NCBI GenBank assembly: GCA_946183755.1
Contig: CAMHCZ010000023.1
Location: 1 to 15,526, forward strand
Direction: 5' to 3'
Origin: an uncultured bacterium
GTDB lineage: Bacteria > Bacteroidota > Bacteroidia > Bacteroidales > Paludibacteraceae
DNA: 15,526 nucleotides
Positions within the stretch are counted from its first letter, which is position 1, and each line of letters starts with the position of its first letter. A model generated the notes under the pieces. The model was given only the letters and a program-made list of their open reading frames with translations. It did no database searches and was not told where the DNA came from. The position numbers and the translations under genes were made by a program. Positions 1 to 7,040 of this stretch are shown one piece after another.

Positions 1-384
1 TGTCATTGACTTCTTAAATTGTCTTGTTCTAAACAGATAATTGAAAAAAAAAGGGTCAAACCTCTTCTTGTCTTTAAGGCGTAATTTTATGCAGAATCCA
101 GAATAGGTTACTGGTATATCTCTATCAATCATCATACACCTACCAACCAACTCTTTATTGCCATTAGAACGGACAAATACAATGTCTCCTTTTTCCAAAT
201 AATCGCCACTTTTAACGACTTTGGAATCAACCTCTTGAAGTGAATCATAATCTGGATGTATTCTATTCTTAAAGTCGGACACACCAATCAATTTCACACC
301 TGAGGTATAGGCAGACTTATCAAAGTTTATTCCATTACTCAAAGATGAAATCTCATTAAGTTTATAGCATTTCCACTCACTCAT
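1..384 (-). CDS. hsdS: Type I restriction enzyme specificity subunit HsdS, N-terminal part (cut by window edge)
   Basis: HsdS gives a type I restriction-modification complex its DNA target. Two target recognition domains each read half of a bipartite site, and the subunit docks HsdM and HsdR. My own translation from ATG 384 gives 128 codons open to the left edge. It begins MSEWKCYKLNEISSLSNGIN and continues with VKLIGVSDF, then GDIVFVRSNGN (about residues 67-77) and a late DPFFFNYLFRTRQF stretch. This is the usual layout of a first recognition domain, with a GDI(V/L)F strand and a terminal FxxYxF-like helix. The ATG overlaps the stop of the upstream nuclease gene as ATGA, so translation is probably coupled. 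Its placement after hsdM supports the call. The base composition is AT-rich compared with genes further right. The second recognition domain and the gene end are outside the window, so intactness cannot be judged. Confidence 0.88.
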   Translation of the reverse strand, partial: MSEWKCYKLNEISSLSNGINFDKSAYTSGVKLIGVSDFKNRIHPDYDSLQEVDSKVVKSGDYLEKGDIVFVRSNGNKELVGRCMMIDRDIPVTYSGFCIKLRLKDKKRFDPFFFNYLFRTRQFKKSMT

Positions 385-1505
385 ACCTCATCCTCCTTTT
401 GTTTCTTCCTCAGTTCCAGTTCTGCCACCGTGCGGTCAACCACCTCTTGCAGCTGATAGGTGGCTACGCCCAAAGGTTTCTGAATGTCCTGTAATGACCA
501 CTCAACAACAGTCTTGTCCGTTGACTTACATATAATCAAGCCGACAGATGGATTATCACCCTCTCCACGAAGCAACTTATCTGCTGCCGTGACATAGAAA
601 TTGAGTTTACCGGCAAACTCGGGTACGTACTTAACCGTCTTGAGTTCGATGATGACGTAACGATGCTGCGGTATGTGGTAAAACACCAAATCGGGGAAGA
701 AAGTTTGTCCACCGGGCATCTGAAGCTCCATTTGTCTGCCAACGTATGAGAATCCTTTGCCCAATTCAAGCAAGAACTGTGTAACATTAGCAACGAGCGC
801 ATCTTCCAGGTCATGCTCACTATACCTCTCCTCTAAAGACAGGAATTCAAAGTGATAGGGGTCTTTCAGTATCTCTTTTGCCAATACGCTTTGTGGAGCA
901 GGCAAAGTCCGTTCGAAATTAGTGATAGCAGAGCCTTGTGCTTCAAAAAGTTTTGCGTTAATCTGTTCTTCTAACCAGCTACGGGTCCATCCTCCTTCGA
1001 CAACCTTGTTGATATAGAACAGAGCTTCTTCAAGTGACTTGCTTTTGGAGAAGATTTCAACGTGATGTCTCCATGGAACAAAGCCAAAAATTTCCGGCAT
1101 TTCCAATTGGCCACCAAGTTGGTGGCTTTTTTCTGTTTGTTCCAATTGGTCACCAAGCTGGTGGCTTTTTGTAATTTGCTTAAGATAAAACGAATACCAC
1201 TGTTTCATATATTTCACATTAGTATGTGAAAAGCCAGTGGCATCAGGAAACGCCTGGCGCATATCGAGGGCAAACTGCTTTACGACTCCTGTCCCCCAAC
1301 GCTCTTCAGCACGAAGGGCCACCAAGTCACGGCCAATGCTCCAATAGAATTCGAGCATATCGGTGTTGACACGAATAGACGCTTTTATCTGGCTTTGGCG
1401 AAAACGCGTTTTAACATCCGCCAGCCATTCAACATATTCTTTGTCAGCCAACATCCCGTCACGCACTACAAATGTCGGTTCCATTATGTCATCTTTCTGT
1501 TTCAT
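381..1505 (-). CDS. DUF1016/YhcG-type PDDEXK nuclease embedded in the type I RM operon
   Basis: This is a predicted nuclease of the DUF1016/YhcG family, which has an N-terminal helical DUF1016_N region and a C-terminal PD-(D/E)xK domain. Counting from ATG 1505 (374 residues), the N-terminal region contains FYWSIGRDLV and FSHTNVKYMKQWY. The central FVPWRHHVEIF and EGGWTRSWLEEQI match the family's conserved PWGHN-like and GWSR-like segments. The nuclease core has FFPDLVFYH (Asp272), then IIELKT (Glu287, Lys289) and GKLNFY. An upstream ATG at 1520 would add five residues. I prefer 1505 because its ATGA overlap with the hsdM stop mirrors the overlap with hsdS at the other end. A duplicated 13-residue segment (residues 110-122 and 123-135) sits in the linker before the PWRHH segment. 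The role within the RM locus is inferred only from position. Family members occur near type I RM systems in other Bacteroidota, but their substrate is not known to me. Confidence 0.85.
   Translation of the reverse strand: MKQKDDIMEPTFVVRDGMLADKEYVEWLADVKTRFRQSQIKASIRVNTDMLEFYWSIGRDLVALRAEERWGTGVVKQFALDMRQAFPDATGFSHTNVKYMKQWYSFYLKQITKSHQLGDQLEQTEKSHQLGGQLEMPEIFGFVPWRHHVEIFSKSKSLEEALFYINKVVEGGWTRSWLEEQINAKLFEAQGSAITNFERTLPAPQSVLAKEILKDPYHFEFLSLEERYSEHDLEDALVANVTQFLLELGKGFSYVGRQMELQMPGGQTFFPDLVFYHIPQHRYVIIELKTVKYVPEFAGKLNFYVTAADKLLRGEGDNPSVGLIICKSTDKTVVEWSLQDIQKPLGVATYQLQEVVDRTVAELELRKKQKEDEV
1101..1178. repeat. Direct tandem repeat, two 39-bp units, inside the nuclease gene
   Basis: Units 1101-1139 and 1140-1178 match at 33 of 39 positions. 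The period is a multiple of three, so the reading frame is kept, and the protein shows two 13-residue copies sharing KSHQLG and QLE. Each unit carries the perfect palindrome CCAATTGG. The first unit also has a 15-base interrupted palindrome (CCACCAA, G, TTGGTGG) at 1111-1125. The repeat lies in the linker between the helical domain and the conserved PWRHH segment. Confidence 0.9.
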
Positions 1506-3382
1506 TTCAGTCCCTCCCATGCTTTTTGTATTTCGTCCATTAAGACGTTGGCTTCCTTGTTCAGCTGTGCCAGCTCGGCATGAATCTCGTTCATGCGCTC
1601 ATGGAAGTCCACGCCGTCGTCTTCCTGCTCGGCTACGCCGACGTAGGCACCAGGAGTGAGCGAGTAGTTCTTTTCCTCTATCTCTTGAATGGTGGCTATC
1701 TTGCAGAGGCCCAGCACGTCCTTGTATTCACCATCGCCAAACTTTTCTGTGAGCCATTCGTGTTCGTTTATGATGGTCAAGATATCAGAAAGTATATTAC
1801 AGAATGCTTCGCCAGCCTGTCGCATAGCTTTCACCTTACGCTTTTCTATCTTGGTTTCGGCTGACTTGATGCACATCTTGGTCTGGTCTATTTGATTTTC
1901 TACTCTCTGCTTCAATTCCGTATAGTCATGTCCAGCATTGTTTATCCATCCCATGATTCCCCAGAAATGGCCACGAGTATCTTCGTCAATGAGTTGGCTG
2001 AATGGTTCTCCCTGTTCCTTCAGCGCAGCAACAGCCTCGTCAATGAACTTGTCGTAGTCAGTCAGCAACTGCTGGTACTTCTCTTTCTCGCCACGATATA
2101 AATGTACGATGGCTTGCAGGTTGCGCAACTGCCATTCTGTCCATTCATTCAAGGTACGGTCAACCACCGTATAGTAGTTGCGGGCATCGATGAAGAGCAC
2201 TTTGTCGCGTATGTCGCTGTTCTTGTTGCGGTCGAAGAACCACAGTGAACAAGGCAATGAAAGCGTATAGAAGAAATTGTTGCCTACGCTGACCATCACA
2301 TCTACATCGCCAGTACGCACCAGCTTCTCACGGATGTCGCGGTCTTTGTTCGCGCTATCCGTAGCAGAACTTGCCATTACGAATCCGGCACGACCGTGTT
2401 CGTTCAAGTAGGCATAGAAGTATGAAATCCATAGATAGTTGGCATTACCAATCTCTTTTGTCTTAGCATTAACACCAGGCAAGCCGAATGGCAAACGACC
2501 AGCAGCAGAGGCGGACTCTGCTTTCACCTTATCGACATTGAATGGCGGATTGGCCATTACATAGTCGCACATGCCAGCCAGATTGTGGGCATCGTGATAG
2601 AATGAGTTAGCTTCGTCACCTGAAATGATACGACCATTAAGTCCGTGTACAGCCATATTCATCAAACAAAGCTGAGCATTGTATTCTACCTTTTCCTGTC
2701 CGAAAAAGGTCATTTGGGTATTAGCATTGAGTCCTGCCTGATTCACGAAGTCACCCGTCTGCACAAACATACCACCACTACCACAGGCAGGATCCAACAT
2801 GATGCCTTGCGTGGGCTCCAGTACATTTACAAGCATCTTCACCAACGACTTAGGCGTAAAGAACACGCCATCGTCAGAGGCTACAGCCTTGGCAAACTTA
2901 CTAAGGAAATACTCATAAATACGACCTATAACATCACCACCTATTTCGTCGAGAGTCTTATTGTTGAAGATGCGAAGCAGTTCGCGCAAAAGCTCATCAG
3001 CGAACATTGTATATGTCTTAGGCAGAATACCAGTCAACTGTTCGCTTTGTTCCTCGACCAATGTCATAGCATGATTGACGGCTTCGCCCAAAGGTTGGTC
3101 ATCCGATAGATTTACCAGATAGTCGAATTGTGCTTCACGGGGCAGATACAATGCACTCTTGGCAGCAAAATCGCTTGGCTCCACAGGCATTACACGCCCA
3201 CCACGACTTGGACGGTTTTTCAGTAATTCAGCTTCAACCATCTTGAAGCGACTGTAGGCGTATCTTAGGAACAGCAATGCCAATACCGGCATACAGTATT
3301 GGCTCGATGTCAGTTTACTTCCTGCACGAAGCAAGTCGGCCGACTCCCAAAGGTCTGTCTCGAGTTTTCGTATATTAATCAT
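1502..3382 (-). CDS. hsdM: Type I restriction-modification system DNA methyltransferase subunit HsdM
   Basis: HsdM is the SAM-dependent N6-adenine methyltransferase subunit of a type I RM complex. It protects host DNA and is required, with HsdS, for cleavage by HsdR. The 626-residue product has the N-terminal HsdM helical region (ETDLWESADLLRAG, QYCMPVLALLFLRYAY), the GVFFTPKSLVK segment (about 172-181), SAM-binding motif I DPACGSGG (197-204) and catalytic motif IV NPPF (278-281). The reading frame stays open upstream to a TTG at 3409, but that codon falls inside a promoter box. ATG 3382, starting MINIRKLETDLW, fits both family alignment and the promoter position. The last codons overlap the nuclease ATG as ATGA. 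Roughly residues 430-560 form a charged helical insertion before the C-terminal part, as in longer HsdM variants. Both catalytic motifs are intact, so the subunit is probably active. Confidence 0.95.
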   Translation of the reverse strand: MINIRKLETDLWESADLLRAGSKLTSSQYCMPVLALLFLRYAYSRFKMVEAELLKNRPSRGGRVMPVEPSDFAAKSALYLPREAQFDYLVNLSDDQPLGEAVNHAMTLVEEQSEQLTGILPKTYTMFADELLRELLRIFNNKTLDEIGGDVIGRIYEYFLSKFAKAVASDDGVFFTPKSLVKMLVNVLEPTQGIMLDPACGSGGMFVQTGDFVNQAGLNANTQMTFFGQEKVEYNAQLCLMNMAVHGLNGRIISGDEANSFYHDAHNLAGMCDYVMANPPFNVDKVKAESASAAGRLPFGLPGVNAKTKEIGNANYLWISYFYAYLNEHGRAGFVMASSATDSANKDRDIREKLVRTGDVDVMVSVGNNFFYTLSLPCSLWFFDRNKNSDIRDKVLFIDARNYYTVVDRTLNEWTEWQLRNLQAIVHLYRGEKEKYQQLLTDYDKFIDEAVAALKEQGEPFSQLIDEDTRGHFWGIMGWINNAGHDYTELKQRVENQIDQTKMCIKSAETKIEKRKVKAMRQAGEAFCNILSDILTIINEHEWLTEKFGDGEYKDVLGLCKIATIQEIEEKNYSLTPGAYVGVAEQEDDGVDFHERMNEIHAELAQLNKEANVLMDEIQKAWEGLK

Positions 3383-3406
3383 TCTTTCTCTATTCCCTGT
3401 TTTTGA

Positions 3407-3414
3407 CAAATATA
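3407..3414 (-). promoter_or_regulatory. Bacteroidota -7 promoter box for the hsdM operon
   Basis: Read on the minus strand, this is TATATTTG, a match to the TAnnTTTG -7 element of the Bacteroidota primary sigma factor. It ends 24 bases before ATG 3382, giving a predicted leader of roughly 15-20 bases. No convincing -33 element is seen. It sits in the 48-base gap after the upstream peptidase gene, where I see no terminator hairpin, so read-through from the peptidase gene may also feed this operon. Confidence 0.5.
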
Positions 3415-3430
3415 AATAATTCTATCTTTT

Positions 3431-5554
3431 TTATTCCTTGTCCTTTCCGAACACTCTGTTGAGCGACAGGTCGCGCACGTCGTAAGGGCTGTCGCCGCCG
3501 CCGAGGTGCTTGTGGAACCATGCGAGGTGCGCAGCGTAGTAGAGCGGCATCGACTTCACGTCGTTAGGCCAGTGCCCGTCGTTGGTGAAGACTATCAGCT
3601 GCGACTCTATGTCGAGGCTCTGCAGCGCCGAGAAGTATTCCAGCGACTGTGTGTAAGGCACACGGAAGTCCTTTTCGCCGGTGATTATCAGCGTCGGAGT
3701 GCTGAAGTCCTTGATGTATTCCGACGGCGAGAACTTGACGTACTGCTCCGAGTTCCAAGGCCGTCCTTCGAGGTCGAAGTTCGGGAACCACAGTTCCTCG
3801 GTCGCGCCCCACATCGACTTCAGGTTGTAAACACCCATCATCGACGCCAGGCACTTGAATCTCTTGGTCTTGGCCTGAAACCAGTTCATCATGTAGCCGC
3901 CGAACGACCAGCCCATGGCGCCCATTCTGTCCTTATCGACGAACGGCAGCTTCTCGAGCGTGTCGCACACTGCCATCAGGTCGTCGAACGGCTTGCCGCC
4001 CCAGTCGCCGGAGATGGCTCTTGTGAAGTCCTGCCCGTAGCCAGTCGAGCCGTGAGGGTTGCAGAACGCCACGATGTAGCCTCGTCCGGGATAGACCTGC
4101 CAGTCGCCGCGGAACGAGTTGGTCCATTGCTGCTGCGGTCCGCCGTGCACGTTCAGCACAAGCGGATATTTCTTCTTCGGGTCGAATCCGTGCGGCTTCA
4201 CTATGAACACTTCTATGTCCGCGCCCTCAGCGCCTTTCACCCACGTTATCTCGGCGTCTCTTATGTCCACTTCGCTCTCCAGCTTGTCGTTGAAGTGTGT
4301 TATCTGTTTCGGCTCTTTGTCGCCTTTCGCCAGCGAGTACAGCGCCGACGGCTTGCCCACGGTCGTGGCTGCGAATACGATGCCGCCGTTCTTGTCCACG
4401 TCGAACGCGCCCACGGTCACCTCGTCGGTCAGCTGCGTCAGCTTGCCGTCCAGAGTCACGTTGTAGAGCCGTCTGTGTCCTGGGGCCTCGGCGCTGAAGT
4501 ATATCGACTTCGAGTCCGCTGCCCATTTGTATCCGTCCACCCAGTTGTCCAGAGCCTCGGTCAGCACCTTCTTTTCGCCGTTTTCTCTGTTATAAACGAC
4601 CAGGTTTATCATGTCGGATTCGTATCCCGGTATGAGTTGCTGCTTGTAGGCAATGTATTTCCCGTCGGGCGAATATTGCGCGTCGCCGTCCCAGCCTTCG
4701 TTCTTCGCAGTGATGTTTACAAGGTTTCTGCCGTTTATGTCGGTGATGAAGACGTCGGAATTGGTGTTTGCCTCGGGGTGCTTGCTTCTGTTTGATGAGA
4801 AGCAGACCTCCTTGCCGTCGGGCGATATGGCGAAACCGTTGCCGCCGCCCAGCATGAAGACAGGGGAGTCGTAGTCGCCTGGTGTGAGGTCGGTGTAGGT
4901 GCCTTTCTTTGTGTCAAAAAGGATGATGTGCTCTCTCTTGCCGTCGTTCCACGATGTCCAGTGGCGGTAGAGCAGCGAGTCGGCGACGTGCGCCTGCACC
5001 GGTCCGGTGGTCGCTTTCTTGTGGTACTTGTAGTTCAGTTCGTTGTCGGCGCCGGCTTCGGGGTATATCTTGCTCGAGAACAGCACATATCTTTCGTCCT
5101 TCGACAGCACAGCTCCGTTTGCGCCCATTGAGAAGTTCGTCACGGCCTTCATCTTCGCGCCTTTCTTTGCGCTCGCTCTAAATAGCTGTCCTTGGCTTGT
5201 GTAGTCGCCTTTCTTCTCTTTGTTCTTGGCTTTCTTGTCGCTCGTGCCGAAGTACAGTTCCTTGCCGTCGCGGCTCCATGCCAGTCCGCTGCACCAGTCT
5301 AATGTCATGACGGTCTCTTTCTTCCCTCCGTCGCGGTCGGTTATGTAGATGGTCGTTTTGCTCTCGCCTTTCTCTAAGTTCTTCTTCGCCACCGCCATCG
5401 CTATCTTCTCTCCGTCGGGCGATATGGCGAAGTCAGTCACGCTCTCTATTCTGTACAAGTCGCTTATCTCGAACGCTCTCTTTTCTTCCGCTTTTGCTGC
5501 CATTGTTGCTATCGTTGTTATTGCTGTTAATAGTGTTGTTAGTCTGTTGTTCAT
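3431..5554 (-). CDS. S9 family serine peptidase, DPP5-like dipeptidyl/acylaminoacyl peptidase, secreted
   Basis: This is a prolyl-oligopeptidase-clan serine peptidase of 707 residues, resembling periplasmic DPP5 of Porphyromonas, which trims dipeptides from peptides for amino-acid use. Residues 1-22 look like a signal peptide (short NNR n-region, then LTTLLTAITTIATMAAKA), placing it in the periplasm. Residues about 30-430 form a beta-propeller with PD40-type SPDG repeats near 45, 244 and 295. The C-terminal alpha/beta-hydrolase domain has HGGP (470-473, oxyanion region), nucleophile motif GWSFGG with Ser550, Asp629 in GEKDFRVP, and His661 in DGHWPND. All three catalytic residues are present and the length is normal for the family. 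Start ATG 5554 is set by the signal peptide. It stands alone at the head of a minus-strand run with its own promoter box. Exact substrate preference (DPP5 or acylaminoacyl peptidase) cannot be read from sequence. Confidence 0.92.
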   Translation of the reverse strand: MNNRLTTLLTAITTIATMAAKAEEKRAFEISDLYRIESVTDFAISPDGEKIAMAVAKKNLEKGESKTTIYITDRDGGKKETVMTLDWCSGLAWSRDGKELYFGTSDKKAKNKEKKGDYTSQGQLFRASAKKGAKMKAVTNFSMGANGAVLSKDERYVLFSSKIYPEAGADNELNYKYHKKATTGPVQAHVADSLLYRHWTSWNDGKREHIILFDTKKGTYTDLTPGDYDSPVFMLGGGNGFAISPDGKEVCFSSNRSKHPEANTNSDVFITDINGRNLVNITAKNEGWDGDAQYSPDGKYIAYKQQLIPGYESDMINLVVYNRENGEKKVLTEALDNWVDGYKWAADSKSIYFSAEAPGHRRLYNVTLDGKLTQLTDEVTVGAFDVDKNGGIVFAATTVGKPSALYSLAKGDKEPKQITHFNDKLESEVDIRDAEITWVKGAEGADIEVFIVKPHGFDPKKKYPLVLNVHGGPQQQWTNSFRGDWQVYPGRGYIVAFCNPHGSTGYGQDFTRAISGDWGGKPFDDLMAVCDTLEKLPFVDKDRMGAMGWSFGGYMMNWFQAKTKRFKCLASMMGVYNLKSMWGATEELWFPNFDLEGRPWNSEQYVKFSPSEYIKDFSTPTLIITGEKDFRVPYTQSLEYFSALQSLDIESQLIVFTNDGHWPNDVKSMPLYYAAHLAWFHKHLGGGDSPYDVRDLSLNRVFGKDKE

Positions 5555-5613
5555 CTTATTGATTTTCGATGCTTATCCTCTTGCATCGTTTCTTTTCTCG
5601 CTTGTTAAAATAT

Positions 5614-5621
5614 CAAAGTTA
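5614..5621 (-). promoter_or_regulatory. Bacteroidota -7 promoter box for the S9 peptidase gene
   Basis: The minus-strand read is TAACTTTG, matching TAnnTTTG. It lies about 60 bases before the ATG at 5554, predicting a leader near 50 bases. The 173-base gap 5555-5727 separates divergent genes and holds this box and the yraN box on the other strand. I see no clear -33 element and no hairpin there. Confidence 0.45.
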
Positions 5622-5714
5622 CGATAAATTTATAATCGCTATGGATTAATGCTGATTTTTAAATCTTTTATGTGGCTTGTGGAACGCGTTTACTTCTTGT
5701 CGCTGATTATTTCT

Positions 5715-5722
5715 TACATTTG
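5715..5722 (+). promoter_or_regulatory. Bacteroidota -7 promoter box immediately before yraN
   Basis: TACATTTG matches TAnnTTTG and ends only five bases before the yraN ATG at 5728. The usual distance from this box to the transcription start would place initiation at or next to the start codon, so the mRNA may be leaderless. No good -33 element is visible. Confidence 0.4.
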
Positions 5723-5727
5723 TCCTC

Positions 5728-6093
5728 ATGGCAAAGCACAACGAATTAGGCGCGAAGGGCGAGGAACTGGCGAGACAGCTGCTCATCGACAAGGGCTACC
5801 AGATACTCCACACCAACTGGCGATACCGCCACGAGGAAATCGACATAATCGCACGGATAGGCTCAACGGTGGTCTTCGTGGAAGTGAAGACGAGGGCGAC
5901 AGCTTGGCACCAGTCGCCGGTCGAGGCTGTGGACGACGCCAAGATACGACACTTGGTCTCTGCCGCCGACCATTTCATGACACAGCTGGACGACGACTGC
6001 GAGTTTCGCTTCGACATAATCTCCGTTGTCGTGTCGCCTTCGGGCAACGTGATAGAGCATTACGAGGATGCTTTTTTGCCGCCATTGCTGTAG
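5728..6093 (+). CDS. YraN/UPF0102 family putative endonuclease
   Basis: This is a small nuclease-fold protein of the UPF0102 (YraN) family, widespread in bacteria and without a settled function. It carries a Holliday-junction-resolvase-like PD-(D/E)xK fold. The 121-residue product shows the family pattern in order: NELGAKGEELARQLL (residues 5-19), GYQILHTNWRYRHEEIDIIA (23-42), VFVEVKTR (49-56) and FRFDIISV (93-100). The candidate active-site residues Glu37, Asp39, Glu52 and Lys54 are present. Length and N-terminus match the family, supporting ATG 5728. It heads the plus-strand run and is followed 41 bases later by the DUF3467 gene, which has its own promoter box. It is divergent from the S9 peptidase gene. 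Confidence 0.93.
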   Translation: MAKHNELGAKGEELARQLLIDKGYQILHTNWRYRHEEIDIIARIGSTVVFVEVKTRATAWHQSPVEAVDDAKIRHLVSAADHFMTQLDDDCEFRFDIISVVVSPSGNVIEHYEDAFLPPLL

Positions 6094-6111
6094 GCTTTCT
6101 GCTAAAAATGC

Positions 6112-6119
6112 TATATTTG
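6112..6119 (+). promoter_or_regulatory. Bacteroidota -7 promoter box before the DUF3467-DUF1599-DoxX operon
   Basis: TATATTTG matches TAnnTTTG and lies just after the yraN stop, with 15 bases between its end and ATG 6135 (an in-frame second ATG follows at 6141). It would start a transcript for the next three genes, which are tightly spaced and show no further box between them. Confidence 0.5.
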
Positions 6120-6134
6120 TGAGATTTAGTTTTT

Positions 6135-6449
6135 ATGAGCATGGAAGAAAAAAAACAGTCCAAAGGACTAAGCATAACAATAAGCCCTGAAGTGGCAGAA
6201 GGCGTGTATTCGAATCTCGGTATCATATCGCACTCGTCGTCCGAGTTTATAGTCGATTTCGTAAGAGTGATGCCGCAGCAGCCTTCGGCGGTAGTGAAAT
6301 CCCGCATAATCCTTACCCCAGAACACGCGAAACGCTTGATGCTCGCGCTCTCCGACAATGTGCGCAAGTACGAGGCTGAGTTCGGCGAGGTGAAGCTGCA
6401 CCAGAACCAGGCAGAGGCGATGCCGCCAATGCTCGGTGCGGATGCGTAA
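6135..6449 (+). CDS. DUF3467 domain-containing protein
   Basis: This is a 104-residue protein of the DUF3467 family, whose function is unknown. The conserved core is clear: EVAEGVYSNLGIISHSSSEF (residues 19-38), then IVDFVRVMP (39-47), VVKSRIILTPEHAKRLMLAL (53-72) and SDNVRKYE (73-80). The C-terminal tail is short and Met/Pro/Ala-rich. There is no signal peptide or membrane segment, so it is probably cytoplasmic. Start could be 6135 or the in-frame ATG at 6141, since the sequence begins MSM. It is 23 bases upstream of the DUF1599 gene and probably cotranscribed with it. Nothing in the sequence indicates a catalytic residue set. Confidence 0.88.
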   Translation: MSMEEKKQSKGLSITISPEVAEGVYSNLGIISHSSSEFIVDFVRVMPQQPSAVVKSRIILTPEHAKRLMLALSDNVRKYEAEFGEVKLHQNQAEAMPPMLGADA

Positions 6450-6472
6450 ATAACGAATAATCACATTGACTT

Positions 6473-7030
6473 ATGGCACAACAGCGTAACACTAACGAGG
6501 AATTTGACATCGTCACAGCGGAATGCCGTGCGCTCTTTGTCGACAAACTGAAGGACTACGGCGCGGCGTGGAGAATACTCCGTCCGCAGTCGCTGACCGA
6601 CCAGATTTTCATCAAAGCCAGCAGAATAAGAACGCTCGAGACGGCCGACGCCATGGTGGACGAAGGCATTAAGTCGGAACTCATCGGTATAGTCAACTAC
6701 GCCATCATCGGCATGATACAGCTCGAACTGGGATACGCCGACAAGGAGGACATGACAGCGCAGCAAGCCACTGAGGCTTACGATCGCAAGATGGAGGAGA
6801 CCAAGGCGCTTATGAAAGCGAAAAACCACGACTACGGCGAGGCATGGCGAGGCATGCGCCCGGAATCGTACACCGACCTCATACTCATGAAACTCAACCG
6901 CACTAAGCAGATAGAGGACAACGACGGCAAAACTATCGTCTCCGAGGGCATCGACGCCAATTACAAGGATATGCTCAACTATGCCGTATTCGGACTGATT
7001 AGAATTCTTGAACAGGACAACGAAAAATAA
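6473..7030 (+). CDS. DUF1599 protein with two tandem copies of the domain
   Basis: This 185-residue cytoplasmic protein consists of two homologous DUF1599 units (residues about 21-84 and 112-179). DUF1599 is also called nucleotide modification associated domain 1, a name taken from comparative genomics; no reaction is proven to my knowledge. Matching landmarks are KLKDYGAAWRILRPQSLTD (25-43) and KNHDYGEAWRGMRPESYTD (117-135), followed by a helical part with SELIGIVNYAIIGMIQL and NYKDMLNYAVFGLIRI. The repeated DYG-AW-RP-S-TD core suggests a duplicated binding site or an internal pseudo-dimer. The stop lies ten bases before the ATG of the DoxX-type gene, so the two are almost surely cotranscribed. 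I recall the same DUF1599-BT_3928-tpiA order in Bacteroides. Confidence 0.88.
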   Translation: MAQQRNTNEEFDIVTAECRALFVDKLKDYGAAWRILRPQSLTDQIFIKASRIRTLETADAMVDEGIKSELIGIVNYAIIGMIQLELGYADKEDMTAQQATEAYDRKMEETKALMKAKNHDYGEAWRGMRPESYTDLILMKLNRTKQIEDNDGKTIVSEGIDANYKDMLNYAVFGLIRILEQDNEK

Positions 7031-7040
7031 AAGCGAAGAT

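Noticed and set aside
1101..1178. Possible two-repeat CRISPR-like array
   Set aside because: The units are directly adjacent with no spacers and are read in frame within a clear protein gene.
3506..4795. Long (429-codon) plus-strand open frame antisense to the S9 peptidase gene
   Set aside because: It is a shadow of the codon bias of the real gene. The product is Val/Arg/His-rich without any domain, while the minus-strand frame has a full catalytic triad and signal peptide.
5649..6122. 157-codon plus-strand frame overlapping yraN
   Set aside because: It is a different frame of the yraN region with no domain; yraN has intact family motifs.
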